In this document: positions 26,939 through 34,712 of the stretch, one piece after another
Layout: every line of letters starts with the position of its first letter
Numbering within the stretch: position 1 is the stretch's first letter
Source: SAR116 cluster bacterium AG-321-K23
GTDB taxonomy: Bacteria; Pseudomonadota; Alphaproteobacteria; Puniceispirillales; Marisalimonadaceae
DNA length: 45,704 nucleotides
Assembly (NCBI GenBank): GCA_003284565.1
Contig: QBXO01000014.1
Location: forward strand, 1 to 45,704
Direction of reading: 5' to 3'
The notes under the pieces: model-generated
Databases searched by the model: none
What the model saw: only the letters and a program-made list of their open reading frames with translations
Told to the model about the DNA's origin: nothing
Translations under genes and position numbers: made by a program

Positions 26939-28162
26939 TTATTGATTCTTTAATTTGTTAACACTTAGATAAAGTTGATTAATCAAATATCTTTCATGCT
27001 CTTCAAGCATTGATATGTTGCCTGGAGGCATTGCATAGGATAACACAGACTGCTTATATATATTATCAATATTGTTAATAATATCTGTAGATGTTTCTAA
27101 ATTAACTAATTTTGGTGCATATCTCATGTCATCCCAAAGTGGCTCTTGTGCGTGACACATAGCACATTTTGCAATAATAATTTCCTTAGCCCCTATCAAA
27201 GTTTTTTTTGGTATTTTTTTGATTATTAAAGCAGTATCTTTAATTTGGTTTAATTTTGGTTTTCCCAAGTCTGAAATATAAAATATTAATGATGCTAATA
27301 TTATTATAGGAAAGGTGACCCAATAAGGTGCTTTAGCACCAGTATGTTTTACATTAAAGAAATGTCTAACAAGAGCACCAATGATTAAAATTATTGAAAT
27401 TATTATCCAGGAATATTCTGTGGCATAAATAAGTGGATAATGATTTGATATCATTATGAATATTACTGGGAGAGTTAAATAATTATTATGTAGAGAACGT
27501 TGTTTTGCAATAGCTCCATGAATTGGGTTAGGAGTATCATTTGCTAGTAAACTTGCGACAACCTTTTTTTGACCAGGTATGATAATCATTAGAACGTTTG
27601 CAACCATTATGGTTCCTAATACAGTTCCAATTTGCATGAAAGCACCTCTATAACTAAATATTTCAGAATAAATCCAAGACATTACGGTTATCAGAATAAA
27701 TACAGAACTTATCAAGACGTATACATTTGTTTTAAGTGATATTCTACACATTACATCGTAAACCACCCATCCAAAAACGATACCTAATATAGAAATTATA
27801 ACAGCTTCGTATTTTTCCAGATCATATTTTAAAATATCAATCATATATAATTCAGCTCCTGCATAATAAATAAGAGCTAATAAGGCAAAACCTGAAACCC
27901 AAGTTGCATAAGCTTCCCATTTAAACCAAGTCAATTCTGACGGCATTTTTGACGGAGCAACTAGATATTTTACTAAATGATAAAAACCTCCACCATGAAC
28001 TTGCCAAGCTTCACCGTGTGATTTATCAGGAAGGTTTTTACTTTGTCTAAGACTTAAATCTAGTGCAATGAAATAAAAGCTTGAACCAATCCATGCAATG
28101 CCGGCTATAACATGGAACCATCTTAAAACTAGCTCGGTCCATTCTTGAAATAGATATAACAC
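26939..28162 (-). CDS. puuD: Membrane urate hydroxylase with C-terminal cytochrome c domain
   Basis: PuuD oxidises urate to 5-hydroxyisourate in the inner membrane and hands electrons to the respiratory chain through its haem domain. Residues 1-300 contain about eight hydrophobic helices, starting with the family pattern L-V-L-R-W-F-H-V-I-A-G-I-A-W-I-G. The C-terminal domain has the haem site C-A-M-C-H at about 333-337 and a likely axial methionine in Y-A-M-P-P-G near 378. The 407-residue length is normal. The start is GTG at 28162, sharing a base with the uraH stop codon (TAGTG). It is the only urate-oxidising enzyme in the window; no uricase or HpxO is present. Confidence 0.93.
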   Translation of the reverse strand: MLYLFQEWTELVLRWFHVIAGIAWIGSSFYFIALDLSLRQSKNLPDKSHGEAWQVHGGGFYHLVKYLVAPSKMPSELTWFKWEAYATWVSGFALLALIYYAGAELYMIDILKYDLEKYEAVIISILGIVFGWVVYDVMCRISLKTNVYVLISSVFILITVMSWIYSEIFSYRGAFMQIGTVLGTIMVANVLMIIIPGQKKVVASLLANDTPNPIHGAIAKQRSLHNNYLTLPVIFIMISNHYPLIYATEYSWIIISIILIIGALVRHFFNVKHTGAKAPYWVTFPIIILASLIFYISDLGKPKLNQIKDTALIIKKIPKKTLIGAKEIIIAKCAMCHAQEPLWDDMRYAPKLVNLETSTDIINNIDNIYKQSVLSYAMPPGNISMLEEHERYLINQLYLSVNKLKNQ

Positions 28163-28512
28163 TAACTACCTCTATACGTGCTGTAACCAAAGGGAGATAA
28201 TAATAACGGGACATGGTAATGTTCAGATTTATTATTTACACAAAACCTTATGGGAATTTTATCTAAGAAAATATATTTCAGATCACTATTTTGTTTTTTT
28301 AAATAATCTCCAGCAAAAAATAATAATTCATAATGAATTTCATCTAAATCTTTAGCGGACAATAACGGTTCATCTATCCTACCATCTTCATTTGTAAAAA
28401 CAGTTTTAATTAAAATTCTTTCTGTGTTCTGCAATTTGTATAATTCAACTTTTAGTTCGACTGCAGGTTTCCCTTTACTTGTATCTAAAACATGAGTAGT
28501 AAGACCTGCCAT
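28162..28512 (-). CDS. uraH: 5-hydroxyisourate hydrolase
   Basis: This 116-residue transthyretin-like hydrolase opens 5-hydroxyisourate to OHCU. The active-site histidine is in T-T-H-V-L-D-T near residue 7, an arginine in G-R-I-D near 45, a histidine in Y-H-V-P-L-L-L-S-P near 99, and the chain ends in the diagnostic Y-R-G-S. No signal peptide is present, so it is cytoplasmic. It is the first gene of the minus operon and its start faces uraD across a 60-base divergent gap. It shares one base with the puuD start, which keeps the enzyme close to the step that makes its unstable substrate. Confidence 0.95.
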   Translation of the reverse strand: MAGLTTHVLDTSKGKPAVELKVELYKLQNTERILIKTVFTNEDGRIDEPLLSAKDLDEIHYELLFFAGDYLKKQNSDLKYIFLDKIPIRFCVNNKSEHYHVPLLLSPFGYSTYRGS

Positions 28513-28572
28513 AAATTTCTCTATCCAAATTTATATAAAATATGCTTAAATATAATAATGTCAGGTGAAATA

Positions 28573-29094
28573 ATGTACAATAAAACTTTTAAATTTCTTT
28601 CTCAAAAAATGAAAGAAAAGAAAATTATAAATCTTCTAAAAGGTATTTATGAGCATTCTGCTTGGGTTCCAGAAAAACTATTATCTGAGAATATTAGTGA
28701 GATTAAAACAAAAGAAGAATTAGAATTAATGATGAAAAAAATTGTTGATAATTCAACAGAAACAGAGAAATTAAAACTAATTAAAGCCCATCCCGAACTA
28801 GGGAAAAAACTTCAAAAAAAAGAAAAACTCACAAAATTCTCCAAAGAAGAACAAAAGTCTGCAGGTTTAGACCAATGCTCAGATGAAGAATTTGAAATTT
28901 TAACAAATCTTAATAACACATATAGATCAAAGTTTGAATTTCCATTTATACTTGCAGTGAAGGGTTTAAATAAAAACCAGATTATTGATAATTTGAATAA
29001 AAGAGTGAATAACTGCAAATCTGTAGAATTTGAGACTGCAATAAATGAAATTCATAAAATAGCTCAACTTAGAATTAAAGATTTGACTTATTAA
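28573..29094 (+). CDS. uraD: 2-oxo-4-hydroxy-4-carboxy-5-ureidoimidazoline decarboxylase
   Basis: UraD decarboxylates OHCU stereospecifically to (S)-allantoin. This 173-residue all-helical protein has the catalytic histidine in K-A-H-P-E-L-G near residue 74, then S-A-G-L near 97, and the substrate-binding F-E-F-P-F-I-L-A-V-K-G near 126. I chose ATG at 28573 because AGGTGA lies four bases upstream; an upstream ATG at 28558 and the longer frame overlapping uraH have no such site. A TATAAT at 28551-28556 suggests a very short leader. It opens the plus-strand half of the urate operon pair. Confidence 0.93.
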   Translation: MYNKTFKFLSQKMKEKKIINLLKGIYEHSAWVPEKLLSENISEIKTKEELELMMKKIVDNSTETEKLKLIKAHPELGKKLQKKEKLTKFSKEEQKSAGLDQCSDEEFEILTNLNNTYRSKFEFPFILAVKGLNKNQIIDNLNKRVNNCKSVEFETAINEIHKIAQLRIKDLTY

Positions 29095-29138
29095 GAAGCT
29101 AATTTAATTTTTATTTTAGATAAATTTTAGGAAGACAG

Positions 29139-30092
29139 ATGACAAAAAAATTTAGAGACATGAAAGGAGTTATTGCAATTGCAACAACCCCTTTTGACAA
29201 TGAAAACTTAATAGATTTTGAATCAGTTGATAGACTTTCCGATTATTATATAAAAAGTAAAGTTTCTGGTGTTACGATCCTTGGGGTAATGGGAGAGGCC
29301 CACAAACTTAACATTGAAGAACAAAAATCACTTATAAAAAGGTACATAAACAACTTAATTAATATTGTCCCAGTTATTGTAGGTGTATCCAATGCTGGTC
29401 TTGATAACTTAGAATTACTCTCAAAATTTTCAATGGATACTGGAGCATCTGGAGTTATGGTGGCTGGAAATAATGGGTTAAAAAATGATGATCAGATCAA
29501 ATCTTACTTTAATCAAGTTGTAGATCGTACTAAAGATATTCCAATTTGTTTGCAAGACTATCCGCCGACAACTAATGTTTATTTTTCTGAAAGTGTAATA
29601 AATACCATAATGGAAAATCATCCATCAATTGAGATGTTTAAGCATGAAGACTGCCCAGGACATAATAAATTATCAAGACTTCTTAGATATAGGGATAATA
29701 ATTTAAATAGAAAATATAGCATTTTTGTTGGTAACGGTGGTTTATATGTTCCTCAGGAACTTGAAAGAGGCGCTGACGGAATTATGACTGGATTTGCTTT
29801 TACTGAAATGTTGGTGGATTTGCATAATTTATTTTTTAATAATGAAAAACAAGAAGCAGAAGACTTATTTGATATTTATTTACCTCTCATAAGGCATGAA
29901 CAGCAATTTGGAATAGGTTTAGGTTTAAGAAAATTTGTCTTGCAACAAAGAGGTATTATTAAATCTTCAAATGTGAGATCTCCTGGCCCTATACTTTCTG
30001 AAGATGATATTAAAGAGATGAAACATTTATTAGATAGGTTAAATTCAAAATTAATTGAAAAAGGTCTCTCAATTCCTGAAGGAATAAATTAA
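29139..30092 (+). CDS. DapA/NanA superfamily protein in urate operon
   Basis: This 317-residue class I aldolase-like TIM barrel keeps the Schiff-base lysine K168 (M-F-K-H-E-D) and the tyrosine Y141 (Q-D-Y-P-P), but the usual G-T-T-G-E loop is G-V-M-G-E at residues 49-53. The two threonines that normally bind the 2-oxo-acid carboxylate and relay protons are therefore Val50 and Met51. AGGAAGA precedes the ATG by about six bases. It lies 44 bases after uraD and four before the racemase-like gene, inside the plus-strand urate operon. No known step of urate breakdown needs such an enzyme. It may act on a downstream carbonyl compound or an alternative ureido acid; the substrate is unknown. Confidence 0.82.
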   Translation: MTKKFRDMKGVIAIATTPFDNENLIDFESVDRLSDYYIKSKVSGVTILGVMGEAHKLNIEEQKSLIKRYINNLINIVPVIVGVSNAGLDNLELLSKFSMDTGASGVMVAGNNGLKNDDQIKSYFNQVVDRTKDIPICLQDYPPTTNVYFSESVINTIMENHPSIEMFKHEDCPGHNKLSRLLRYRDNNLNRKYSIFVGNGGLYVPQELERGADGIMTGFAFTEMLVDLHNLFFNNEKQEAEDLFDIYLPLIRHEQQFGIGLGLRKFVLQQRGIIKSSNVRSPGPILSEDDIKEMKHLLDRLNSKLIEKGLSIPEGIN

Positions 30093-30096
30093 TATT

Positions 30097-30846
30097 ATGA
30101 AAATATTATTGTATAATCCTAATACTTCTACATCAATAACCGAAAAGCTCTATGAAACTGCTAAGTTAGTGATTAGTAGTGATACAAACCTGGTTCCCAG
30201 GACAGCAGAAAAGGGTTTTCCTTATATTTCAACTAAAGTTGAAGCACAAATTACAGGCACTTTAGTCTTAGAAAAAATAGCAGAAATACACTCACAATAT
30301 GATGCAATAATTATAGCTGCCTTTGGTGACCCAGGTTTGGTTCCAGCAAAAACATTGTTTAATTTACCGATAATCGGACTAGGTGAAGCAGCGATGTTAA
30401 GTGCTTGCTTATTTGGTAAAAAATTCTCTATTATCTCATTTACGAATGCAATGGCCTCATGGTATGAGGAAAGTGTTGAACTACTCGGATTACAATCCAG
30501 ATACGCAGGATTTAGAGCTATAGATGGTGTTGATCTAACAATAGATAAAATCCAATCACTTCAGAAGAAATCTTTAATTGAATCTGCTAAAAATGCTATC
30601 AACATTGATGGTGGTGAGGTGGTAATTTTTGCTGGAGCTCCATTGTCGGGGTTTAAAAAAATTGTTCAAAAAGAAATTAGTGTACCTGTAATTGATTGCG
30701 CTGAAGCAGCTGTAAAACAAGCAGAATTAGCTGTGGTTATGAACCAAAATTCTATAAATAAGCATAAATTACCTCCTAAATCATCTATTGGAGTTGAAAA
30801 AAAATTATCACAATTGATATCGCATAAAGTTGATAATGGTATGTAA
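30097..30846 (+). CDS. Asp/Glu/hydantoin racemase family protein lacking catalytic cysteines
   Basis: This 249-residue protein aligns with hydantoin and allantoin racemases: N-P-N-T-S near residue 7, A-A-F-G-D-P-G-L at 74-81, G-L-G-E-A-A-M near 94, and V-P-V-I-D near 196. In active racemases two cysteines swap the proton, in A-C-F-G-D-P-G-L and L-G-C-A-G-M. Here the first is Ala75 and the second is Gly180 (F-A-G-A-P-L-S-G); a cysteine occurs instead at 201 (I-D-C-A-E). By position next to puuE it would be called allantoin racemase (HpxA), but the missing cysteines argue against a two-base racemase. Another reaction on allantoin or a ureido acid, or a binding role, is possible. Confidence 0.8.
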   Translation: MKILLYNPNTSTSITEKLYETAKLVISSDTNLVPRTAEKGFPYISTKVEAQITGTLVLEKIAEIHSQYDAIIIAAFGDPGLVPAKTLFNLPIIGLGEAAMLSACLFGKKFSIISFTNAMASWYEESVELLGLQSRYAGFRAIDGVDLTIDKIQSLQKKSLIESAKNAINIDGGEVVIFAGAPLSGFKKIVQKEISVPVIDCAEAAVKQAELAVVMNQNSINKHKLPPKSSIGVEKKLSQLISHKVDNGM

Positions 30847-31749
30847 ATGAAAAGAGACTTTATTGGTTATGGAAAACAAAAGCCAAAAATTTTTTGGCCA
30901 CAAAATAATAAAATTGCAGTATCTTTTGTTGTAAATATTGAAGAAGGTGCAGAGCTTTCTATTTCATCAGGCGATAGTCAAAATGAGCATGTATACGAAA
31001 ATAATAAAACTAAAATTTTAAATGTTCCAGATCTTTGCATGGAGTCTCATTTTGAGTACGGTCTAAGATCAGGTATTTGGCGCATTTTTAATATTTTTGA
31101 CAAATTTGACTTAAAAGCAACATTTAGTTGTTGTTCTTTGGCGTTGGAAAAATCTCCTTGGTTAGTAGATGAAATTTTAAACAGAAATCATGAAATATCA
31201 GCCCATGGCGTAAAGTGGATATCTCATGCTTATCTAAATAGAGAAGAAGAAAAAAAAATAATTAATGATTGTTACTCCTCAATATTTAAACTTTCTGGTC
31301 ATGCTCCAATGGGTTGGCATACAAAATCTAGTACATCTCCATTTACAAGAGATCTTCTAATAGAACATGGAGGCTTCATATATGATTCTAATGCCTATAA
31401 TGATGACATACCTTATGTTGTAAAAAAGAAGGATCAGAAATTTGTAATTATTCCATATTCATTCGATACTAATGATATGAGATTTGATGGGAATAATGGT
31501 TTTGTAAAAGGTGATGATTTTAATATCTATTGTAAAGAATCATTTAATCAACTTTTCTCAGAAACAAAAGATGGTTCTCCAAGAATGATGTCTATTGGAT
31601 TACATCCTAGAATAATTGGAAAACCAGGAAGAATAAAAGGACTAGAAGATTTTATCAAACATATAAAAACTTTTAAAAATGTTTGGATACCAAAGAGGAT
31701 TGACATAGCAAAATATTGTCTAGAAAAAGATTCGTTCAATTTTTTCTGA
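30847..31749 (+). CDS. puuE: Allantoinase, polysaccharide-deacetylase type
   Basis: PuuE hydrolyses allantoin to allantoate without relation to the AllB metalloenzymes. The 300-residue protein has the PuuE N-terminus R-D-F-I-G-Y-G near residue 3 and W-P-Q-N-N-K-I-A-V-S-F-V, N-I-E-E-G-A-E near 33, the NodB-like K-A-T-F-S-C-C near 92, E-I-S-A-H-G-V-K-W near 117, and the C-terminal P-G-R-I-K-G-L-E near 260. The ATG directly follows the TAA of the racemase-like gene (TAAATG), so translation is coupled. It closes the uraD operon; its product allantoate is the substrate of the allantoicase in the divergent operon. Confidence 0.9.
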   Translation: MKRDFIGYGKQKPKIFWPQNNKIAVSFVVNIEEGAELSISSGDSQNEHVYENNKTKILNVPDLCMESHFEYGLRSGIWRIFNIFDKFDLKATFSCCSLALEKSPWLVDEILNRNHEISAHGVKWISHAYLNREEEKKIINDCYSSIFKLSGHAPMGWHTKSSTSPFTRDLLIEHGGFIYDSNAYNDDIPYVVKKKDQKFVIIPYSFDTNDMRFDGNNGFVKGDDFNIYCKESFNQLFSETKDGSPRMMSIGLHPRIIGKPGRIKGLEDFIKHIKTFKNVWIPKRIDIAKYCLEKDSFNFF

Positions 31750-31870
31750 TTAAATATGTAACATTAAGTTGAAGTAATATAATTATATTTTTGCACACCT
31801 TTAATACAATTTGACTCTTTATTATTCTAAATGCTTAATGAGTATTCAATTATTATGAAAGGAATTAAAA

Positions 31871-32845
31871 ATGATTACAAAAATTTTTAAGAGAATGTTT
31901 CTTTTTGTAGCCATATCACTATTTAGTTTTAATTTGCACGCAGCAGATTGGACAATGGCTTCAGGCTACCCAAAAAGTAACTTTCATACTCAAAATATAA
32001 TTAAATTTATTGATGACGTTAAGTCTACTACTTCAGTTAATATTAACTTAAATCCAAATGATACTCTTATTAAACTAGATGCTATAAAAACATCTCTTCA
32101 AAGAGGACAAATTCCAATTGGTGAAATTAGGCTAGGTATTTACGGTAATGAAGACCCTATGTATATCTTAGCTGGCTTACCATTTATTGCACCAGATTAT
32201 TCAAGTGCTTGGTTATTAAAAGATGTACAGATGGAATATCTCCAAGAAAAATTTGCAAAAAAAGGGCTTATGATTTTGTATACTGCTCCATGGCCTGGAC
32301 AAGGGTTTTATACGAAGTTTCCTGTAAATAGTGTGTCTGACTTTAAGGGTAAAAAGCTTAGAATATATTCTACAGCCACCCAACAAATGGGATCTATGTT
32401 AGGATTTAACGCAACAATTTTACCTTTTGCAGAAATTCCTCAAGCATTTTCTACAGGCCTTATTGAAGCTTTATTTACGAGTCCACAAACTGGTATAGAT
32501 ATTCAAGCATGGGACAACACAAAACATTTTACCTATGCTGGAGCTATTTTCAGTAAAAATGCAGTTGTCGTTACCAAAAAGGCGTTTAATGCATTATCTA
32601 AAGGTGATCAAAGTAACATTTTAGCTGCTGCAAAGAGAGCTGAGCTTAGAGGATGGGAAATGAGTGCTGAGACTACTAAAAAGCAAATTGGTATTCTTAA
32701 GAAAAATGGCATGTCTTCTAAAAATGCTCCTGATGAGGTAATTAGCAAGATGAAAAGTATTGGTCTCGAAATGATGAAAAATTGGAGATCAAAAGCTAGT
32801 CCAGAAGCTAATGCTGTCTTAGATAGATACTTATCTATGCGTTAA
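31871..32845 (+). CDS. TRAP transporter substrate-binding protein, DctP family
   Basis: This 324-residue periplasmic binding protein has a signal peptide at about residues 1-24 with a cut near L-H-A. The mature protein begins with a short strand (W-T-M-A-S-G-Y-P) and contains the DctP features I-P-I-G-E-I-R-L-G near residue 81, G-K-K-L-R-I-Y near 158 with the carboxylate-binding arginine, and the P-Q-T-G-I-D segment near 199. GAAAGGA precedes the ATG. It starts a five-gene operon dctP-dctQ-dctM-hyuA-hyuB, so the ligand should be the acid, or a ring compound with a carboxylate, processed by HyuAB. The ligand class cannot be narrowed from sequence alone. Confidence 0.9.
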   Translation: MITKIFKRMFLFVAISLFSFNLHAADWTMASGYPKSNFHTQNIIKFIDDVKSTTSVNINLNPNDTLIKLDAIKTSLQRGQIPIGEIRLGIYGNEDPMYILAGLPFIAPDYSSAWLLKDVQMEYLQEKFAKKGLMILYTAPWPGQGFYTKFPVNSVSDFKGKKLRIYSTATQQMGSMLGFNATILPFAEIPQAFSTGLIEALFTSPQTGIDIQAWDNTKHFTYAGAIFSKNAVVVTKKAFNALSKGDQSNILAAAKRAELRGWEMSAETTKKQIGILKKNGMSSKNAPDEVISKMKSIGLEMMKNWRSKASPEANAVLDRYLSMR

Positions 32846-32862
32846 AATCTAGAGAGATAGTC

Positions 32863-33378
32863 ATGAGAAATAAATTGAATAAATTATATTTATACAGTGG
32901 CTATCTCTCTGCCTTTTTTATGGTACTCATTGCTTTAACCATAGTTGCTCAAATTTTAGGAAGATTTATAAATATCACAGTGGATTCTACTGAAACTGCT
33001 GGCTTTAGTTTGGCTGCTTTAACTTTTTTTGGGTTGTCTTATACTTTTCACAGTGGTGAACATATAAGAGTGACACTATTTACAAGATTATTGGGAAAAA
33101 AAATTAAAAGATATCAAGAGCTTTTCTCATTGTCATTTTGTATTATAATTACCAGTTATTTGACATACTGGAGCTGGGACTTTGTCTATTTTTCATTTAT
33201 TTTTGAGGATATCAGCCCCGGTTTATTGGCTATACCTTTTTGGATACCTAGGATAAGCATGTCTATTGGGGTAACAATTTTTTTAGTTGCTCTTATTGAT
33301 GATTTTTTTACAGTTTGGAAAAAGAAACAGCCATCCTACGTTAAAAATGCTGACCCAATATTAAAAGATAATACTTAG
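32863..33378 (+). CDS. TRAP transporter small permease subunit, DctQ family
   Basis: This 171-residue inner-membrane protein has four hydrophobic helices (about residues 10-32, 42-62, 82-106, 122-146), the DctQ layout. The conserved region between helices 2 and 3 reads Y-T-F-H-S-G-E-H-I-R-V, matching the H-x-R-V signature of the family. Its gene starts 17 bases after dctP and ends 11 bases before dctM. The subunit assembles with DctM to form the membrane part of the importer. Confidence 0.9.
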   Translation: MRNKLNKLYLYSGYLSAFFMVLIALTIVAQILGRFINITVDSTETAGFSLAALTFFGLSYTFHSGEHIRVTLFTRLLGKKIKRYQELFSLSFCIIITSYLTYWSWDFVYFSFIFEDISPGLLAIPFWIPRISMSIGVTIFLVALIDDFFTVWKKKQPSYVKNADPILKDNT

Positions 33379-33389
33379 AAGAGAAATAT

Positions 33390-34688
33390 ATGGCTACTGG
33401 ATTATCATTAATTTTATTTATCTTATTATTATTTCTTTTATCTCTAGGTATATGGGTGGCTCCAGCATTAATTACCTTAGGATATATATTACTAGAATTT
33501 TTTACTCCAGCACCTGTAGGATCTCTTCTTGCAAGCACATTATGGGATGCAAGTTGGAATTGGGCATTAACAGCCTTACCATTATTTATATGGATGGGTG
33601 AGATACTTTTTAGAACAAGACTTTCCTCAGAAATGTTTAAAGGACTTGCACCAATGCTGTCTAATTTACCTGGAGGATTGTTGCATGTTAATGTAGTTGG
33701 TTGTGGTATTATGGCTGCTGTTGCAGGATCTAGTGCAGTTACTTGCGCCACAATAGGTAGAATGAGTATACCAGAATTAAAGAAAAGAAATTATGATGAA
33801 ACTCTTAGCATAGGTTCACTTGCCGGTTCTGGTACATTGGGATTATTAATTCCACCTTCAATAATGTTGATTGTTTATGGTGTTTTGGCACAAGTCTCCA
33901 TATCAAGACTTTTCATAGCCGGTGTTTTACCAGGTATAATGATTATTTTGATTTTTATGTCATATATAGCAATTAGATCTAAACTTAATCCTTCTTTAGC
34001 ACCAAAACAAAATGTAAGTTATACTTTCTTAGAAAAAATAAAAGCAGCCAGAAACTTGCTTCCAGTAGTTGCATTAATATTTTTTGTTTTAGGATCAATT
34101 TATGGTGGTTATGCCACTCCGACAGAGGCAGCAACGATTGGTGTAATAGGAGCTTTAATACTTGCTTGGTCTTCAAAATCTCTTAATTTCAAGAGTTTTA
34201 TGGACAGTTTATTGGGAGCAGTTAAAACTTCTTGCATGATTAATTTTATAATTGTAGGAGCAGCATTTCTTTCTGTTGCCATGGGATATACTGGTATCCC
34301 AAAACAATTAGGACAAATAGTAAATGACTTTCAATTATCACAACTTTCACTTTTAGCAATTCTAACAATATTATACATTTTTCTAGGTTGTTTCCTTGAA
34401 GGTACATCCATGATGGTATTGACTGCATCTGTCGTTTTACCAATGGTTCAGACAGCTGGAATAGATTTGATATGGTTTGGAATTTTCACAGTAATTGTTG
34501 TGGAAATGGCACAAATTACTCCTCCAGTAGGTTTTAATTTATTTGTTCTTCAAGGAATGACGGGTAGAGATATATTAAAAGTTACAAAAGCAGCATTACC
34601 ATTTTTCTTTTTAATGTTGTTAAGTATTGTGATAATCGTAATTTTCCCGGAAATTGTAACCGCTCCTGTTAACTTCATGATCCAATAA
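33390..34688 (+). CDS. TRAP transporter large permease subunit, DctM family
   Basis: This 432-residue polytopic channel subunit of a DctPQM TRAP importer has the expected length. Family motifs are G-I-M-A-A-V-A-G-S-S-A-V-T-C-A-T near residue 108, G-S-L-A-G-S-G-T-L-G-L-L-I-P-P-S near 142, Y-G-G-Y-A-T-P-T-E-A-A near 237, and I-T-P-P-V-G-F-N-L-F near 383. GAGAAATATA lies upstream of the ATG. It is followed after 24 bases by hyuA on the same strand. Confidence 0.93.
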   Translation: MATGLSLILFILLLFLLSLGIWVAPALITLGYILLEFFTPAPVGSLLASTLWDASWNWALTALPLFIWMGEILFRTRLSSEMFKGLAPMLSNLPGGLLHVNVVGCGIMAAVAGSSAVTCATIGRMSIPELKKRNYDETLSIGSLAGSGTLGLLIPPSIMLIVYGVLAQVSISRLFIAGVLPGIMIILIFMSYIAIRSKLNPSLAPKQNVSYTFLEKIKAARNLLPVVALIFFVLGSIYGGYATPTEAATIGVIGALILAWSSKSLNFKSFMDSLLGAVKTSCMINFIIVGAAFLSVAMGYTGIPKQLGQIVNDFQLSQLSLLAILTILYIFLGCFLEGTSMMVLTASVVLPMVQTAGIDLIWFGIFTVIVVEMAQITPPVGFNLFVLQGMTGRDILKVTKAALPFFFLMLLSIVIIVIFPEIVTAPVNFMIQ

Positions 34689-34712
34689 TAATGTTGTAGA
34701 GGATTTCAATAA

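Noticed and set aside
31811-31840. TTGACT-based promoter before dctP
   Set aside because: A good -35 but the -10 at proper distance matches only two of six positions; a TATTAT nearby lacks a -35 at suitable spacing.
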